Below are positions 63,555 to 64,000 of a stretch of 64,000 bases of DNA, piece by piece. Origin of the DNA: CBDAUN01 sp965214615 (GTDB lineage: Bacteria; Pseudomonadota; Gammaproteobacteria; Arenicellales; JAJDZL01). The notes beneath the pieces were generated by a model. That model made no database searches and was not told the DNA's origin. It saw nothing but the letters and a program-made list of their open reading frames with translations. The translations under genes and the position numbers were made by a program. Within the stretch, counting starts at the first letter, position 1, and every line of letters starts with the position of its first letter. The stretch covers positions 1,302,001 through 1,366,000 of the forward strand of contig OZ243952.1 of assembly GCA_965214615.1 (NCBI GenBank), given 5' to 3'.

Positions 63555-64000
63555 ATGGACATGAAGCCGGGAGTCGAGGTGCCGGATGCGGAAAGCCTTC
63601 GAAGCGCGCCCGAGGAATATCGTCTTGCAGTGAGAAAAATCGTTATCAGCCATGCGGTCAATGAATTGCATGGCGCACGGGTATTCGACGAGCCAGCGGT
63701 TGCCATGGCGCCCACCCCTTATGCCAAATGGCTTACTTGCCGCATTGCGATGGAAGAATACGGCCATCATGTTCGCTTTAGCGAACTTGGCGAAGACATC
63801 GGAATCGAGCGACATCAGATGACGCCTGAATTCAAAAGGCCCTTGTCAATTTTCGAATTTGACTTGTGCTCATGGACTGAATTCTGCGTCATCAAGATAT
63901 TGGCGGACATGGCTGAAGTGGTGCAGGTAGAAGATTTGATTCATTGCACGTTCATCCCGCTAAGGAAACTGGCGCGCATGACCATGCCTGAAGAAAAATT
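63555..64000 (+). CDS. PaaA/PaaC-like diiron protein, N-terminal part
   Basis: The frame is open to the window edge, giving 148 visible codons; GTG 63549, ATG 63555 and ATG 63561 are possible starts. The sequence has NELHGARVFDEPAVAMAP, AKWLTCRIAMEEYGHHVRF and SWTEFCVIKILADMAEV. The EEYGHH motif and an upstream Glu match ferritin-like diiron ligands of phenylacetyl-CoA epoxidase subunits. This family inserts oxygen into CoA-linked aromatic substrates. Context with the 2Fe-2S reductase supports an oxygenase system; the rest of the subunits would lie beyond 64000. Confidence 0.75.
   Translation, partial: MDMKPGVEVPDAESLRSAPEEYRLAVRKIVISHAVNELHGARVFDEPAVAMAPTPYAKWLTCRIAMEEYGHHVRFSELGEDIGIERHQMTPEFKRPLSIFEFDLCSWTEFCVIKILADMAEVVQVEDLIHCTFIPLRKLARMTMPEEK

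Overview
The window looks like chromosomal DNA of a gammaproteobacterium. The main reason is the run yebC-ruvC-ruvA-ruvB-ybgC-tolQ-tolR-tolA-tolB-pal-cpoB (26.8-35.0 kb), a gene order typical of that class. Many acyl-CoA enzymes, a PHA synthase, ABC uptake systems and genes suggesting methylated-amine and hydroxyproline use point to a marine or host-associated heterotroph; that lifestyle is inference. No tRNA, rRNA, CRISPR array, integrase or intact insertion sequence was seen.

Layout. 0-12.4 kb: the N-terminal part of ETF-ubiquinone oxidoreductase (cut by the window edge), an unrecognised secreted protein, a DUF1989 protein, then an acyl-CoA/PHA block: SDR dehydrogenase, DsbA-like isomerase, acyl-CoA synthetase, MaoC-type (PhaJ-like) hydratase, PHA synthase and enoyl-CoA hydratase. 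An ADP-ribosylglycohydrolase, a hotdog thioesterase and a haloacid-dehalogenase-type enzyme follow. The hydratase could pull (R)-3-hydroxyacyl-CoA out of beta-oxidation for the synthase.

12.4-26.5 kb is accessory in character: a secreted nuclease-like protein, an AAA ATPase gene in gene-poor DNA with related 32-bp sequences on both sides, and a 10.6-kb gene for a 3,533-residue surface protein. That protein has a signal peptide, an HEXXH metallopeptidase-like region, many Calx-beta-like repeats, an exact 1,320-bp tandem superrepeat, and a C-terminal beta-barrel. A run of nine C lies about 215 bp before its start.

26.5-35 kb is the conserved Holliday-junction and Tol-Pal cell-envelope cluster. 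35-43 kb holds a LivFGMHK-type ABC importer divergent from a split aconitase X (large and small subunits), with an almost identical 24-bp repeat placed twice in the shared intergenic region, then a branched-chain aminotransferase. An ornithine-cyclodeaminase-family gene at 51-52 kb could complete a cis-3-hydroxyproline route with aconitase X. 43-53 kb has a CPA2 antiporter, a HAD phosphatase, two dipeptide-type permeases without partners, an outer-membrane barrel, two iron/2-oxoglutarate-type dioxygenases and an AhpD-like protein with a cysteine changed to serine.

53.7-57.6 kb encodes an SbcD-like nuclease and an SMC-like ATPase with no zinc hook, preceded by repeated and inverted motifs. 57.7-64 kb is a catabolic run on the + strand: an M24 hydrolase lacking the metal ligands, a non-pyrrolysine MttB-family methyltransferase, a beta-keto acid cleavage enzyme, a 2Fe-2S reductase, an SDR and the start of a PaaA/PaaC-like diiron protein that runs off the window. 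Together these suggest breakdown of a quaternary amine and perhaps an acyl-CoA substrate needing oxygen.
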